A stretch of 34,809 nucleotides of DNA from an uncultured Collinsella sp. (GCA_900540095.1 UQEO01000010.1:1-34809), one strand, 5' to 3'. Shown: positions 1-8,990, counted from the stretch's first letter. Program-made: numbers and translations. The notes: generated from the letters alone by a model not told the origin.

Positions 1-66
1 CTGTCCGAGCAGGCGACCTTATATGTCTGCCGTCCGGCGGCGGGGCTCCTCGCTCAAACCCCTCAG

Positions 67-1462
67 CTAGTTCTTCAGCGAGTTCAGCGGCGCCGGGAAG
101 CGTCCACCACGGTGGGCAAGCACGGTGCCGGCGTTGGGGTTCACCGGCATGATGGGCGCACGGCCAAACAGGCCGCCATACTCGACGCAGTCGCCCACGC
201 CCTTGCCGATGGCAGGGATCACGCGCACGGCCGTGGTCTTGTTGTTGATGACGCCGATGGCCATCTCGTCGGCGATGATGCCGGCGATGGTCTCGACCGG
301 GGTGTCACCGGGGATGGCGATCATGTCCAGGCCGACGGAGCACACGCAGGTCATGGCCTCGAGCTTCTCGAGGGAAAGCGCGCCGGCTTCGACGGCGGCG
401 ATCATGCCGGCGTCCTCGGACACGGGGATAAAGGCGCCGGAGAGACCGCCCACGCTGGAACTGGCCATGACGCCGCCCTTCTTGACGGCATCGTTGAGCA
501 TGGCGAGCGCGCAGGTCGTGCCGGGGCCACCGCAGGTGCCCACGCCGATGATCTCGAGGATGCGCGCGACGGAGTCGCCGATGGCAGGCGTGGGAGCCAG
601 CGACAGGTCGACAATGCCCTTCTCGACACCCAGACGATGGGCGGCCTCGCGGCTCATGAGCTCGCCGGCACGGGTGATCTTAAAGGCGGTCTGCTTGATC
701 TTTTCGGCGACTTCCATCATCGATGCGGAATCGGGCAGCGTCTCCAGGGCTGCGGCCATAACGCCGGGGCCCGAGACGCCTACGTTGATGACGGCGTCGG
801 CCTCGCCACCGCCGTGGACGGCGCCCCCCCCCCCCCCCCCGCCCGCCCCCCCCCCCCGCCATAAACGGGGAGTCCTCGACCATATTGGCAAAGCAGACAA
901 ATTTGGAAGCGCCGACGGAGTCCTGGTCGGCCGTGAGTTTAGCGGCATCGATGATGGTCTGGGCGGCCATAAGCACGGCGTCCATGTTGATACCGGCGCG
1001 CAGGCTGGCGACGTTGACGCTGGAGCAGACGCGGCTCGTGGTGGCGAGCGCCTGGGGGATGGACTGGATGACGCGACGGTCGGCGTCGCCGATGCCCTTC
1101 TGGACGAGCGCGGAAAAGCCGCCCAGGTAGTCGATGCCGAGCGTCTCAGCCGCGCGGTCGAGGGCATGCGCGATGGGGGTGAGGTCCTCATCCTTGCAGC
1201 ACGCGGCGATCTGCGCCACCGGGGTGACGGAAACGCGCTTGTTGACGATGGGGATACCGTACTCGCGCTCGAGGTTCTCGGCGGTCTCGACCAGATGCTC
1301 AGCCGTGTGCGTCACGTGGTCGTAGATTTTCGTGCACATGCGGTCGAGGTTCTCGTCACCGCAACCCATGAGCGAAACACCCATGGTGATGGTCCTGATG
1401 TCGAGGTTCTGTTCCTCAACCATGCCGCGGGTTTCCGCGATTTCTGCGGGCGTGATCGCCAT
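67..1462 (-). CDS. PFL family protein (DUF711/UPF0210), frame broken by a poly-G/C tract
   Basis: This is a PFL-family (UPF0210, DUF711) protein whose biochemical function is not established; it resembles glycyl-radical enzymes only in fold. The N-terminal part begins MAITPAEIAETRG and carries the family block NLDIRTITMGVSLMGCGDE. The C-terminal part carries INVGVSGPGVMAAALE, GTCGGPGTTCALAMLNDAVK and a terminal AHRGGRFPAPLNSLKN. The two parts lie in different frames. They join at 824-857, where a run of C (G on the coding strand) replaces what should read FMAG-AVHGGGEADAV. Removing 31 bases restores one frame of about 454 residues, the usual family length. The start at 1462 has a GGAG box upstream. 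An ACT-domain partner often precedes this gene, but here the upstream neighbour is metH, 108 bases away. The break is probably an artefact, so I treat the gene as intact in the organism. Confidence 0.88.
824..857. other. Poly-C tract inside the PFL gene, probable assembly artefact
   Basis: Seventeen C, then GCCCG, then twelve C. The flanking codons encode FMAG and AVHGGGE, which are adjacent in the family, so about 31 bases are surplus and shift the frame by one. On the coding strand this is poly-G, the pattern left by dark cycles of two-colour sequencing chemistry. A genuine homopolymer expansion is the alternative. Confidence 0.75.
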
Positions 1463-1507
1463 CCTTGCGCTCCTATCTGCCAAAACGAGCATAGTCTTAT
1501 CTATTCT

Positions 1508-1543
1508 AACGTGCCGCACGTGCCAAGTGGCGCATGCGGCACG
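1508..1543. repeat. Inverted repeat between metH and the PFL gene
   Basis: Arms AACGTGCCGCA and TGCGGCACGTT are perfect complements around a 14-base loop. The hairpin lies between the metH stop and the PFL start. The left side has no clear T-run for minus-strand transcription, so it could be a processing or attenuation hairpin or an extragenic palindrome. The GTGCCGCA core recurs in the gap around 13570-13660. Confidence 0.6.
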
Positions 1544-1570
1544 TTTTGGTGCTCGGTTGTTTCCGTTGTG

Positions 1571-4154
1571 TTACTGTCCGAAGACTTCTTCGGCGATACG
1601 AGCGCTCTCGGCGGCGTCCTTGGCGTAGTAGTCCGCGCCGATCTGCTTGGCGTATTCGGGGGTGAGTACGGCGCCGCCTACGATGATCTTGACGCCCGGC
1701 ACCTCGGCATGAAGCAGCTTGATGGTCTCTTCCATGGCCACGACGGTGGTAGTCATAAGTGCCGAGAGGCCGACGAGTTTGATATCGCGCTCCTTGACGG
1801 TCTTGAGTACCTCTTGTGGGTCGACGTCGCGGCCTAGGTCAAAGACGGTGTAGCCGTAGTTATCGAGCAGCATCTTGACGATGTTCTTGCCAATATCGTG
1901 GATATCGCCCTTGACGGTGGCCACGCAGATCTTGCCCTTGTCGGCAATCTCGCCGGCGGGCATCAGCCGCTTGATGGTGTCAAAGCCCACGCGTGCCGCC
2001 TCGGCCGAGGCCATGAGCTGCGGCAAGAAGAACTTTCCCTGGTCAAAGAGGACGCCAACCTCATCGAGGGCGGGGATAAAGTGATTGTTGATGAGGTCCA
2101 TGGCGTCATGGTCTGCCAGCAGACGCTCGGTCTCGGCAGCGATTTCGCCTTTGCGGCCCGAGACGACCATGCGACGAATCGGGTCGTCGTTGCCGTCGGT
2201 GCCGGCGGTGCCAGCAGCGGGCACGGTGTCGGTCGATGCGGCCTGAGCTGCTGCCGGGTTTGCGGCGATCTTATACGGATCGGTCCAGCCGGCGTAGCGC
2301 TCGATGTATCCGGTCGAGCCCTCGTCCTCAACGCTCAAGACGCGATAGCTGTAGACGGTGTCCATAAAGCGCTTGGAGCCCGGGTTCATGATGGGGGCGT
2401 CCAGACCCGCGCCAAAAGCGGCGGCCAAAAAGACCGAGCCCAGCAGCGGGCGAGCGGGCAGGCCAAAGCTGATGTTCGACACGCCGAGCGCGCACTTGAC
2501 GCCCAAGCGCTCCTTGCACAGGGACATGGCGCGCAGGATCTGTTCGGCCTGGCGTTGATTGGTCGAGGCGGTCATGACCAGGCAGTCGATGAGGATGCGG
2601 TCCGGGCCGATGCCGTAGCAGGCGGCCTCGGCCACGATATGCTCGGCGATGGCGAAGCGGGCCTCGGCGGTATCGGGAATGCCGCCTTCGTCAAGCGTGA
2701 GGCCGACGACATTGGTGCCGTAGTGGGCGACCAGCGGAAAGATCTCATCCATGATCTGCTGCTTGCCATTGACCGAGTTGATGATGGGCTTGCCGGCGTA
2801 GCGGCGTACGGCGGCCTCGACGGCTGCGGGGTCGGTGGAGTCGATCTGCAGCGGCAGGAGCGTGGAACCCTGGAGTTGCTCGGTGGCCTGCTGGATGATC
2901 TTGACCTCGTCGATCTCGGGCAGGCCCACGTTGACGTCCAGAATATCGGCACCCTGCTCCTGCTGGCTGATGCCCTGGCTTACGACGTAGTCCAGGTCGC
3001 CGTCGCGCAGGGCTTGCTGCAGGCGCTTTTTGCCGGTGGGGTTGATGCGCTCGCCGATGACGGCGATCTTGTGGCCGTCGCAGGGAAGGTCCACGACCGT
3101 TTGGGCGCTCGTGACCGACATGCTGGGCTTGCGGCGGCGCGGGCTGGGCGTGTGGTTATCGATAAGCGTGCGCAAGGCCGCCATGTGCGCCGGCGTGGTG
3201 CCGCAGCAGCCGCCCACGACGCTCACGCCGTCGGCGATCATGCCGGCGACGGCTTCGGCGTATTCGGGGGCCTGGATATCAAAGACGGTATTGCCGTCAT
3301 CGTCCACGTGGGGCAGTCCCGCGTTGGCTTGCACCATAATGGGCTTGTCGGTAACGGTGAGCATACGCGCGGCGAGTCCTCGGAGCTCGGCCGGTCCTTG
3401 GCTGCAGTTGATGCCCAAAACGTCGGCGCCAATGGCATCGAGCGTGATGGCGGCAACCTCGGGACTCGTGCCCAGGAAGGTGCGACCGTCTTCCTCAAAG
3501 GTCATGGTGGCAAAGACGGGCAGGTCGGAGTTCTCGCGGCAGGCGAGGACCGCCGCCTTGATCTCGGCAAGGTCAGTCATGGTCTCGATAATAAAGAGGT
3601 CCACGCCCGCATCGACGCCGGCACGCACTTCCTCGGCAAAGAGGTTGTAGGCCTCGTCGAAGCTGAGGGTACCCAAGGGGCGAAGCAGCGCGCCGATGGG
3701 GCCGATGTCACCGGCGACGTAGCGGGTCCCGACCCCGGGCACGGTGCGGGGCCCCGGCCCCGCGGGCACAGGCGACGGCCGCGGCAAAGACGTCTGCCAC
3801 GGTGGCGGCACCGTCGAGCTTGTGGGCGTTGGCGCCAAAGGTGTTGGCGGTGATCACGTCACAGCCAGCCTCGACATATTGACGTTGGATATCGGTGATA
3901 ACCTGGGGCTCCTCAAAGTTGAGCAGCTCGGGCAGGGCGCCAGCCTTCATGCCGGCCGCTTGCAACATGGTGCCCATGCCGCCGTCGAACAGCAGGTGTC
4001 CCGTGCCCTCGATGGCCGCACGCAGGCAATCGTCCTTAATGCGCAGGTCGTCGATCGTGCGCGTCTTGTACGTGGCACCGTTGCGACGTGCGGCATCAAC
4101 GGGTGCCGCCAATGCAGTGCCGTCAGAATCATGAGTGATAAGCGGAGTAAACAT
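1571..4154 (-). CDS. metH: Cobalamin-dependent methionine synthase, catalytic part (frameshifted)
   Basis: Transfers the methyl group of 5-methyltetrahydrofolate to homocysteine through cobalamin. Domains in order: N-terminal homocysteine-binding domain (LLFDGGMGTMLQAAG; zinc-ligand cysteines in GINCSQGP and GGCCGTT), pterin-binding domain (VIGERINPTGKK, GADILDVNVGLPEIDE), cap domain, and B12-binding domain with the DxHxxG lower-ligand motif KGDIHDIGKNIV (about 1889-1909) and C-terminal EVFGQ. The AdoMet reactivation domain is absent and is encoded by the next gene upstream. The reading frame breaks between 3725 and 3761: the N-terminal part runs to AAAVACAR and the rest resumes at RYVAGDIGPIG. 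The joining DNA is a GC-rich palindromic stretch, which suggests a sequence error. The start at 4154 has an AGGAG site and sits 9 bases after the reactivation gene. Total length is near 860 codons. Confidence 0.9.
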
Positions 4155-4163
4155 CGAGGGCTC

Positions 4164-4952
4164 CTAATGGCTGGAATAGCAGGTGGTGTGGGCGGCGCGG
4201 AAGCGGCAGTGCTCGCGCATGCGGCAGATATTGCAGGTGGGGCGGCTCTGGGCGTCGTGGACTTCGCCGTCGAATAGGCCGATCACCGCGGTCACGCTTT
4301 TGGTGGGCATGAGCAGGCTGGTGGGTGTGACGGTAAGCCCGATGAGCCGCGTGGCGTTGAGCGCATTGACGATCGAGCGCTGGGCCGAGAGCGGGCAGTC
4401 GCCGTAGCCGGGACTAAAGCGCCAGTTGCCGGCGAGTCCGTGTGCGGCGGCGTCCGTCTTGACCTGCTGGTCCATTTGCGTGCGACGCGCTTCCACGTAA
4501 GCGGAGCACGCGGCGTCGAGCACGGCGCCCTCCAGGGGATGTTGGGCTCCCGTGGTGCGCAGGCGACGCTCGGCGTCCATGCCGAGGGTGCATGCCATGA
4601 GCGCGGCAAAGCGGGCATCTTTGAGATGTCGATAGATATCGCGACCTCGCAGCTCAACGTTGGTGCCAACCAGACGGATGCTGGGCTCGCCCTGCTCGTC
4701 AACGCCCGTGGCATCGACGGCAAACACGCGTCGCACGCCACGGGGCTCAATGTCCAGTTCCAGACGTTCAACGACAAGCTCAATACGTCGTGATAGTTCG
4801 GGCTCAATCTGCTGGCCGCCGTAACCCAGATACCGCAGCATCTCGGCACGGTCGACACGGGGATGGTGCGCGGCATCGATACGGTAGAGCGCCGGCGACG
4901 CAAGGTCGGCCGGCACTTCGACAGCGGTTGTATCGATGTGCGGTTTTTCCAT
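4164..4952 (-). CDS. Methionine synthase reactivation protein (MetH AdoMet-binding activation domain)
   Basis: About 262 residues matching the C-terminal activation domain of MetH (PF02965 type), which binds S-adenosylmethionine and reductively remethylates oxidised cobalamin. The diagnostic block is FSPGYGDCPLSAQRSI, equivalent to the RxxxGYxxCP AdoMet-binding motif; MPTKSVTAVIGL follows. The protein ends in a cysteine-rich tail (CNICRMREHC), an unusual extra that could bind a metal. The start ATG at 4952 overlaps the last base of the metF stop codon (TAATG), so translation is probably coupled. metH begins 9 bases downstream. The three genes therefore form one operon and together rebuild a full-length methionine synthase as two polypeptides. 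Confidence 0.87.
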   Translation of the reverse strand: MEKPHIDTTAVEVPADLASPALYRIDAAHHPRVDRAEMLRYLGYGGQQIEPELSRRIELVVERLELDIEPRGVRRVFAVDATGVDEQGEPSIRLVGTNVELRGRDIYRHLKDARFAALMACTLGMDAERRLRTTGAQHPLEGAVLDAACSAYVEARRTQMDQQVKTDAAAHGLAGNWRFSPGYGDCPLSAQRSIVNALNATRLIGLTVTPTSLLMPTKSVTAVIGLFDGEVHDAQSRPTCNICRMREHCRFRAAHTTCYSSH

Positions 4953-5824
4953 TACCCCAGGCGCTCCATAATGGTCGCGGCGATCGCAGGACGGTTCATA
5001 GTGTACAGGTGCAGGCCGTCGGCGCCGTGCTCCTTGAGGTCGCAAAGCTGGCGGGCTGCATAATCTACACCAGCTGCCTGCAGGCTCTCGGGGTCATTCT
5101 CGTACTTGGCGAGAATCTTGATGACGGGGGAGGGCAGCGACGCGCCGCACATAAAGACCATGCGGCTGATCTGTGACTTGCCCATAAACGGCATGATGCC
5201 CGCGGTAATGGGCACGGTGATGCCGGCCTTGTCGGCAAGCTCGCGAAAACGGTAGAAGCACTCGTTATCAAAGAAGAGCTGCGTCACAAAGAAGCTCGCG
5301 CCAGCGTCCTGTTTTTGCTTGAGGTGCTCGACCGAGAGGTTGAGATCCTCACAGGCAATGTGGCCCTCGGGGTAGGCTGCGGCGCCCACGCAAAAGCCGG
5401 CGTCGACGAGCTCGGGGATGAGGTCGCGGGCGTAGGCGTAGTCCGAGGCGGGCTTGTCGTCCTCGGTCGCGCCGGCAGGGAGATCGCCACGCAGAGCCAG
5501 GATGTTTTCCACGCCGGCGGTGCGGTACTCATCGATCTTGGCGGCGATATCGGCGTGGGTACGGCCCACACAGGTGAGGTGCGCCACCGAGGGCGTATCG
5601 AATTCGCTCGAAATCATATGCGCGATGGGGGCGGTGGTGGCACCGTTGCCCGAACCGCCGGCCGAGCAGGTGACCGAGACAAAGCTCGGCGAAAGCTTGC
5701 ACAGATTGCCCGCCACCTCGCGAGCCGTGTCGAGGGTGAGCTCGCCCTTGGGCGGGAACATCTCAAACGAAATGGGCGCGGTGCCCTGGGATGCTGCCTG
5801 CTTAAAAACCTCGTCGACGCGCAT
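4952..5824 (-). CDS. metF: 5,10-methylenetetrahydrofolate reductase
   Basis: A flavoprotein of 290 residues reducing 5,10-methylenetetrahydrofolate to the 5-methyl form used by methionine synthase. Recognised from ISFEMFPPKG near the N-terminus (the E of FExFPP is catalytic in the family), FVSVTCSAGGSG, HLTCVGRT, NILALRGDLP and FFVTQLFFDN. The ATG at 5824 is preferred over an in-frame ATG 22 codons upstream because it follows a GAGGAGC ribosome binding site and matches the family N-terminus (MRVDEVFKQ). First gene of the metF-reactivation-metH operon. A TAGAAT hexamer on the minus strand at 5868-5873 could be its -10 box, but no good -35 is visible. Confidence 0.93.
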   Translation of the reverse strand: MRVDEVFKQAASQGTAPISFEMFPPKGELTLDTAREVAGNLCKLSPSFVSVTCSAGGSGNGATTAPIAHMISSEFDTPSVAHLTCVGRTHADIAAKIDEYRTAGVENILALRGDLPAGATEDDKPASDYAYARDLIPELVDAGFCVGAAAYPEGHIACEDLNLSVEHLKQKQDAGASFFVTQLFFDNECFYRFRELADKAGITVPITAGIMPFMGKSQISRMVFMCGASLPSPVIKILAKYENDPESLQAAGVDYAARQLCDLKEHGADGLHLYTMNRPAIAATIMERLG

Positions 5825-6250
5825 ATCGTGCTCCTCTAGATACGTAATAGTGTGATGTGTTGTAAGGATTCTACAGCACCACTGTGTCACGGTGGAGTTT
5901 CACTCGCTATTTGGGGATACCAATCAAAGATGTCTTACTATCGGCTTTCCCTATAACAGAGCGGCTAATCTAGGCACGGACTATAAAGACTGGTATCTGA
6001 TGCAAAATACCAGTTAATAGAGCTCCATCCCAAATTGACTACCCTTAAACCATGGGGAGAGGTCTGCTATTTATACAGTTGATTGGCTGTTGAGGGTGGC
6101 AACGCCGCCCCGATAGGGTAACCTCATTGATTGGTTTCGCGACAGCAACATAACGGTAATGTCGCGGAAACACGGCGAGTCTAAGCTATGACTCGTTTGT
6201 TAGTAATCAACACCGCTTCTCACGCGGTGCCGATACGAAGGGAGTTCCGT
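5825..6250 (+). promoter_or_regulatory. 426-base gap with a structured leader before glutamine synthetase
   Basis: No gene is visible here. From left to right there is an ACTGGTAT/ATACCAGT hairpin (5989-6014), a GGGTGGC/GCCGCCC hairpin with a 3-base loop (6094-6110), a long stem GTTTCGCGACA/TGTCGCGGAAAC (6134-6171, one bulge) and CACCGC/GCGGTG (about 6212-6226) just before the AAGGGAG site at 6238-6244. The series points to a structured 5' untranslated RNA, possibly regulatory. No T-run follows any stem, so simple transcriptional termination is unlikely. AGGGTGGCAAC at 6093 faintly resembles a T-box sequence. Confidence 0.4.
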
Positions 6251-8338
6251 ATGGCCGAACTTACTGACCGCTTCGGGACCATGGTGTTCTCTGAGGAAGT
6301 CATGAAGGACTACCTCCCCAAGGACATTTGGAAGCGCCTTGCTGCAACCCTCGAGGGCGGTGAGCCGCTCGACCTGGATGTGGCCAACGCCGTTGCCCAT
6401 GCCATGAAGGTCTGGGCCATCTCCAAGGGCGCGACGCACTATGCGCACTGGTTCCAGCCGCTTTCGGGCATTACTTCCGAGAAGCACGACAGCTTCCTGG
6501 AGCCCAACCACGACGGCACCGCCATTACCAAGTTTACGGGCAAGAACCTCATCCAGGGCGAGCCCGATGCCTCGAGCTTCCCCAACGGCGGCCTGCGTGC
6601 TACCTTCGAGGCCCGTGGCTACACCGCCTGGGATCCCACCAGCCCCGCCTTTATCAAGGACGACGTCCTGTGCATCCCCACAGCTTTCTGCTCCTACACG
6701 GGCGAGGCCCTGGACAAGAAGACCCCGCTGCTGCGTTCCATGACCGCGCTCTCGCGTGAGTCCAAGCGCGTTCTGGCGCTGTTTGGCAAGACCCCCAAGA
6801 AGGTCGTTCCTTCCGTGGGCGACGAGCAGGAGTACTTCCTGATCAAGAAGGACGCCTACCGCAAGCGCAAGGACCTGGTCATCACCGGCCGCACCCTCTT
6901 TGGTGCTGCTCCCTGCAAGGGCCAGGAGCTCGAGGAGCACTATTTTGGCGCTATCCGCCCCACCGTCTCGGCCTACATGAAGGACCTGGACGATGAACTG
7001 TGGGCGCTTGGCATTCCCGCCAAGACCAAGCACAACGAGGTTGCTCCCTGCCAGCATGAGCTCGCACCGGTCTATGGCGAGGTCAACGAGGCCATCGACC
7101 AGAATCTGGTCATGATGGAGAAGATGAAGCTCATCGCCTCCCGCCACGACTTGGTCTGCCTGCTGCACGAGAAGCCCTTCGAGGGCATTAACGGTTCGGG
7201 CAAGCACAACAACTGGTCGCTTGGCACCGAGTCCGAGAATCTGCTCGATCCGGGCGACACCCCGCTCGACAACCTGCAGTTCATCGTCTTCCTCACCGCG
7301 GTGATCGAGGCCGTCGATAACTATCAGGAGCTCCTGCGTGCCTCTGTTGCCTCGGCCGGCAACGACCATCGTCTGGGCGCCAATGAGGCTCCTCCGGCGA
7401 TTATGTCCATCTTCCTGGGCGACCAGCTTACCGAGGTCGTCGAGAAGATCATCGATGGCAAGGCTTCCGTCCATGCCACGCGCGGCGTGCTCGACCTGGG
7501 CGCCGATACCCTGCCCAAGCTGATGCAGGACAACACCGACCGCAACCGCACCTCCCCGTTTGCCTTCACCGGCAATAAGTTCGAGTTCCGTGCCTGCGGC
7601 TCCGAGCAGAACGTCTCCGACTCCAATCTGGTGCTCGATGCCGCCGTGGCCAAGTCGCTCAAGTCCTTCGCCGACGCACTCGAGGGTACGTCCGAGGATG
7701 AGTTCCAGGACGCTGCGCTCGAGTACTGCAAGAAGGTCCTGACCGACCACCAGCGCATCCTCTTTTCCGGCGATGGCTACTCCGACGAGTGGCCCGTCGA
7801 GGCCGAGAAGCGCGGCCTTGCCAACAACAAGACCACGGCCGACGCCCTGCCTGCCTTTGTTTCCGATAAGGCCATCGCGCTCTTTGAGGAGACGGGTGTC
7901 CTGACCAAGGCCGAGGCCCAGTGCCGCTACGACTGCAAGCTCGAGAAGTACAACAAGCTCATGAACATCGAGGCTACCACGATGGTTCGCGAGGCGCGTC
8001 GTACCTATCGCCCGGTCATTACCGCCTATGCCACCAAGGTCGCTAAGGGCCTTGAGACTATTCGTGCTGCCGGTGCTGAGGCCGCCATGCAGTGCGAGCA
8101 GAACACGCTCAACAAGCTCTGCAACGGCATCACCACCATCAACGACTCCATCAAGGCGCTTGACGCCGTGCATCAGAAGGCTGAGGCCCTCGATGGCCAG
8201 GAGCAGGCCAACGTGTACGCGCACGAGGTCGTTCCCGCTATGGATGCGCTGCGTGCCGCCGTGGACGCCATGGAGGAGATCGTGGCAGCCGACTACTGGC
8301 CGGTCCCGACCTACGACGACATCCTGTTCTACGTGTAG
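6251..8338 (+). CDS. glnN: Glutamine synthetase type III
   Basis: Cytoplasmic ATP-dependent ligase making glutamine from glutamate and ammonia. At 695 residues it has the length of the GSIII family (about 700), well above GSI/GSII. Family blocks seen: THYAHWFQPLSG, ASSFPNGGLRATFEARGYTA, SVGDEQEYFLI (metal-binding glutamates), TKHNEVAPCQHELAP, the glutamate-binding NGSGKHNNWSLGT near residue 314, NRTSPFAFTGNKFEFR, and the C-terminal helical region ending PTYDDILFYV. The start at 6251 follows AAGGGAG and gives MAELTDRFG; an upstream in-frame ATG at 6188 lies in the leader hairpins and is less likely. Monocistronic: long leader upstream, strong terminator at 8370. Confidence 0.95.
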   Translation: MAELTDRFGTMVFSEEVMKDYLPKDIWKRLAATLEGGEPLDLDVANAVAHAMKVWAISKGATHYAHWFQPLSGITSEKHDSFLEPNHDGTAITKFTGKNLIQGEPDASSFPNGGLRATFEARGYTAWDPTSPAFIKDDVLCIPTAFCSYTGEALDKKTPLLRSMTALSRESKRVLALFGKTPKKVVPSVGDEQEYFLIKKDAYRKRKDLVITGRTLFGAAPCKGQELEEHYFGAIRPTVSAYMKDLDDELWALGIPAKTKHNEVAPCQHELAPVYGEVNEAIDQNLVMMEKMKLIASRHDLVCLLHEKPFEGINGSGKHNNWSLGTESENLLDPGDTPLDNLQFIVFLTAVIEAVDNYQELLRASVASAGNDHRLGANEAPPAIMSIFLGDQLTEVVEKIIDGKASVHATRGVLDLGADTLPKLMQDNTDRNRTSPFAFTGNKFEFRACGSEQNVSDSNLVLDAAVAKSLKSFADALEGTSEDEFQDAALEYCKKVLTDHQRILFSGDGYSDEWPVEAEKRGLANNKTTADALPAFVSDKAIALFEETGVLTKAEAQCRYDCKLEKYNKLMNIEATTMVREARRTYRPVITAYATKVAKGLETIRAAGAEAAMQCEQNTLNKLCNGITTINDSIKALDAVHQKAEALDGQEQANVYAHEVVPAMDALRAAVDAMEEIVAADYWPVPTYDDILFYV

Positions 8339-8369
8339 GGCGTAACTGACATATCGTCACGGTATTGAG

Positions 8370-8405
8370 CCGGGGTCCGCATCATGCGGGCCCCGGTTTT
8401 TGTTT
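8370..8405 (+). terminator. Rho-independent terminator of glnN
   Basis: GC-rich stem CCGGGGTCCGCAT / ATGCGGGCCCCGG with a one-base loop region, followed by TTTTTG, 32 bases after the glnN stop. Confidence 0.88.
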
Positions 8406-8462
8406 GCGAAGGACGCTTTGAAGCCCGTTTTGCCGCCGATTTGCCTAGGTATAAAGGGCTAT

Positions 8463-8677
8463 GGGCAAAAAACGTCAAATATGAGTACTGTCACAAGTCC
8501 TGTAGCATTATCTTTTTGCAAAATATGCAGTGTTACACAACATATGTCCAAGTACTTAGCTGATAAACGCTTGCAATTCTTCCGCCGTAGGACCCCTGGC
8601 GTCTAAATCGCCTTCTGATGGCATGAAATCGCTGTTACTAAAATGGTAACAGTACTCATATTTGCTATTTTTTGCCC
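8463..8677. mobile_element. MITE-like element with 32-bp terminal inverted repeats
   Basis: The ends 8463-8494 and 8646-8677 are inverted copies matching at about 28 of 32 positions. They share GGGCAAAAAA and CAAATATGAGTACTGT. A weaker extension of the repeat continues outward (AAAGGGC / GCTGGCTTT). The 151-base core is AT-richer than the surroundings and has no convincing gene. Size, structure and position between genes fit a non-autonomous miniature element. No clear target-site duplication is seen. Confidence 0.6.
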
Positions 8678-8701
8678 GCTGGCTTTGCGATGATGCCGGG
8701 G

Positions 8702-8801
8702 TCCGCACCCTGCCGGGTTCGAATCCCGGCACATGGATAGCAAAAAGCCCGCTACCGCGAGGGTAACGGGCTCTTCAATTCAAATGGTGCCCCCAGCGGG
8801 A
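8702..8801. repeat. 100-bp direct repeat, copy A, with tRNA-Glu 3' fragment
   Basis: Matches 8891-8990 at about 89 of 100 positions without gaps. It contains a T-arm-like GGGTTCGAATCCC on the plus strand, a minus-strand hairpin terminator (about 8740-8773) and the last 17 bases of tRNA-Glu plus CCA (minus strand, about 8785-8801), after which the tRNA body is missing. It is therefore a tRNA 3'-end remnant with its terminator. Confidence 0.75.
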
Positions 8802-8890
8802 TGTCCGCGTGCGGCTGGCGCCGCCCGCTTCCGCTGCGTCGCTTCGCTCCTTGCGTGCTGCGCTGGAAAACGCTTGCGCGTTTCCTCAGC

Positions 8891-8990
8891 TCCGCACCCT
8901 GTCGGGTTCGAATCCCGGCATATCGGTAGCAAAAAGCCCGTCACCGCGGGGGTAACGGGCTTCTTAATTTAAATGGTGCCCCCAGCGGGA
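8891..8990. repeat. 100-bp direct repeat, copy B, joined to the intact tRNA-Glu
   Basis: Second copy, offset by 189 bases. Here the tRNA-Glu 3' end continues into a complete tRNA. Differences from copy A are mostly C/T changes. The terminator stem changes keep a hairpin in both copies. Confidence 0.75.
8929..8962 (-). terminator. Terminator of tRNA-Glu
   Basis: Minus-strand stem AAGCCCGTTAC / GTGACGGGCTT followed by TTTTTGC, 12 bases beyond the tRNA CCA end. Confidence 0.8.

Noticed and set aside
1898..3853. Very long open frame on the plus strand opposite metH
   Set aside because: It is the reverse-strand shadow of a high-GC gene; the encoded sequence is low-complexity (G, D, H, A, V rich) and matches no family, whereas the minus strand carries all MetH domains.
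6093..6110. T-box riboswitch before glnN
   Set aside because: Only part of the T-box consensus is present, no stem I specifier loop or terminator/antiterminator could be drawn; kept only as a lead in the leader finding.
6200..8224. 674-codon open frame antisense to glutamine synthetase
   Set aside because: Shadow frame with skewed composition and no ribosome site; the plus strand has complete GSIII motifs.
8400..8606. 68-residue plus-strand open frame
   Set aside because: It begins in the glnN terminator and runs through one end of the MITE-like element; not a protein-like sequence.
8711..8735. Additional complete tRNA on the plus strand around the GGGTTCGAATCCC arms at 8711 and 8900
   Set aside because: Only the T-arm is present; no acceptor partner, D-arm or anticodon arm could be folded.
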